From Camarhynchus parvulus (lineage: Eukaryota > Chordata > Aves > Passeriformes > Thraupidae): a DNA stretch of 64,000 nt. The notes beneath the pieces are model-generated. The model saw only the letters and a list, made by a program, of their open reading frames with translations. It was not told the origin of the DNA and did not search any database. Below, piece after piece: positions 44,262 through 64,000 of this stretch. The stretch spans positions 13,109,501 through 13,173,500 of the forward strand of contig NC_044590.1 in NCBI RefSeq assembly GCF_901933205.1, written 5' to 3'. The position numbers were made by a program, and so were the translations under genes. Every line of letters begins with the position of its first letter. The stretch's first letter is position 1.

Positions 44262-44665
44262 CAGGTCATTGAAGGCTGGAAAAGATCTTTAAGACCATGG
44301 AGTCCAACCATTCCCCAGAATCTCCAAGTTTGCCACTAACCCATGTCCCCAAGTGCACACCCATGCAGCTTGTGAGCCCCTCCAGGGATGGAGCCTCCAC
44401 CACTGCCCTGGGCAGCTGTGCCAATGCCTGGCCACCTTTTCCATGAAATTTCCTCCAATATCCACCCTGACCCTCCCCTGGAACAACTCGAGGCCATTTC
44501 TTGTCCCATCCCTGTTCCCTCGAGCAGAGCCCAGCCCCCCCGGCTGTCCCCTCCTGGCAGGAGCTGTGCAGAGCCACAAGGTCCCCCTGAGCCTCCTTTA
44601 CTCCAGGCTGAGCCCCTTCCCAGCTCCCTCAGCCACTCCTGGTACTTTAGAGCTGGTCTGGACAC
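44262..44665 (-). mobile_element. CR1 LINE 3' fragment
   Basis: Reversed CR1: CATTGAAGGCTGGAAAAGAT, GAGTCCAACCATTCCCC, CCTCCAGGGATGGAGCCTCC, then CTCCAGGCTGAGCCCCTTCC of the ORF2 tail. Confidence 0.9.
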
Positions 44666-45592
44666 TTCCCTGATTTGTCTGTGGAATCATGAATGTAGTG
44701 AAGATGGAACAAGCCCCTTCCCAGAGGCACAGAGGGAGAAAATGAAGCAGCCAGCACAGGTTTAACACAGGAAATTCCAGTTAAATGTACAGAAAAATAC
44801 TTTCACCATAGGGTGGTCACATTCTGGGAGAGAAGCCAAAGCCCAAGTAGTGGAAACTAAGGAATAAGTCAGTCCCTATTTTCCTACAGCACTTGTTCTA
44901 CCACAGTGACATTTTCCACCATTGTCACTGTGCCACAAGCCCAAGGTGCACATCACCTACACTGAGATGTGTACTCAACTGCTGTGTGTCTCTTGAAGGA
45001 TAATCACCATTAATGATTATGGAGTCACCTATGGGGGCCCTGTGGGACCCTAATTCAGTTCAAATTGGTGCTTTTTAGAGGTCAATGCAAAACAAAACCA
45101 TGAAAAAAGCTGAACACTGAGCAACATCTTGTTTTTACTCATCTGTTTCCTCCTCCAACACTTCACACTCCCCACCATCTGTTCCAACTGATCACTGAGG
45201 TTTGGGCATGAATCTGAGAATTTCAATCACTTTGTAACATCATTCTAAACCTTTTATCTTCTTACATCCAGAAACAGAGGTGGTCTGCAGTGCAATGCTG
45301 GGCTGAAGAGGACAGTGGCAAGAAAGAGCTTCCATGGCATATGGAGATAAATCTGTGTGGGCAGAGTGACCATCCTGTAAGATTCAGCCCTTCATATATT
45401 TCCTGAGAAGCAGCTTTTCCCAGCCCCAGCACAGGATGCAGAGCAGCCACAGCAAGAGCTTTTGCCTTGAGGACACCCCACGTGGGTACATCAAATATTT
45501 TCAGTAGCTTAAAGATCACACAGAGGTAAACAAACCCATGGCAAACCCCAAAATATCTCACTGCACAAAATAAGTCAGGCCACAGTCAGATC
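44666..45592. other. Gap between the two convergent genes, nothing recognised
   Basis: No coding or repeat feature that I can support; it lies directly downstream of the proposed AHCY poly(A) site. Confidence 0.4.

Positions 45593-64000
<18,408 letters not shown>

Overview
The window looks like nuclear DNA from a bird, most likely a songbird. Three things point there: many CR1 LINE fragments ending in the avian-type ATTCTRTG tail, several LTR families of endogenous retroviruses (ERVs), and two genes in vertebrate order and orientation. These are ASIP (agouti signaling protein, + strand) followed by AHCY (S-adenosylhomocysteine hydrolase, - strand). Elsewhere in vertebrates this block sits between EIF2S2/RALY and ITCH. 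I see no EIF2S2 or ITCH exon here.

Layout. 1-4643: two nested ERVs on the - strand. A provirus with both LTRs and a perfect 5-bp target duplication has inserted into the gag region of an older tRNA-Phe-primed ERV, which itself sits in a CR1 element (4644-5745). 5746-18047: mostly unannotatable intergenic DNA with an isolated CpG island (about 9530-10170) that may be a distal promoter. 18048-23085: a truncated - strand ERV (part of pol, env, polypurine tract, 3' LTR). Its coding strand has almost no GG dinucleotides, the pattern left by GG-to-AG hypermutation, while its LTR, its polypurine tract and a later LTR inserted into it are normal. 23086-28292: intergenic DNA with CR1 tails. 28293-31812: the three coding exons of ASIP. 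31813-45592: the interval between the two convergent genes, rich in CR1 and solo LTRs, with a long GGGAA microsatellite. 45593-64000: the last six exons of AHCY; exons coding for about the first 148 residues lie beyond the right edge.

The genes. ASIP encodes a secreted antagonist of melanocortin receptors that shifts pigment and is a known plumage-pattern locus in birds. AHCY is the housekeeping enzyme that removes S-adenosylhomocysteine after methylation. They are neighbours, with no functional link visible. The ASIP protein keeps all ten cysteines of the agouti fold but reads Arg-Ile-Phe where mammalian proteins have Arg-Phe-Phe. A solo LTR lies only 24 nucleotides inside an AHCY intron, next to the splice donor of the exon carrying the NAD-binding glycine motif.

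Exon boundaries were set by reading frame, GT/AG sites and agreement of residue count with the families. Repeat classes come from recognising sequence features, not from a database search.
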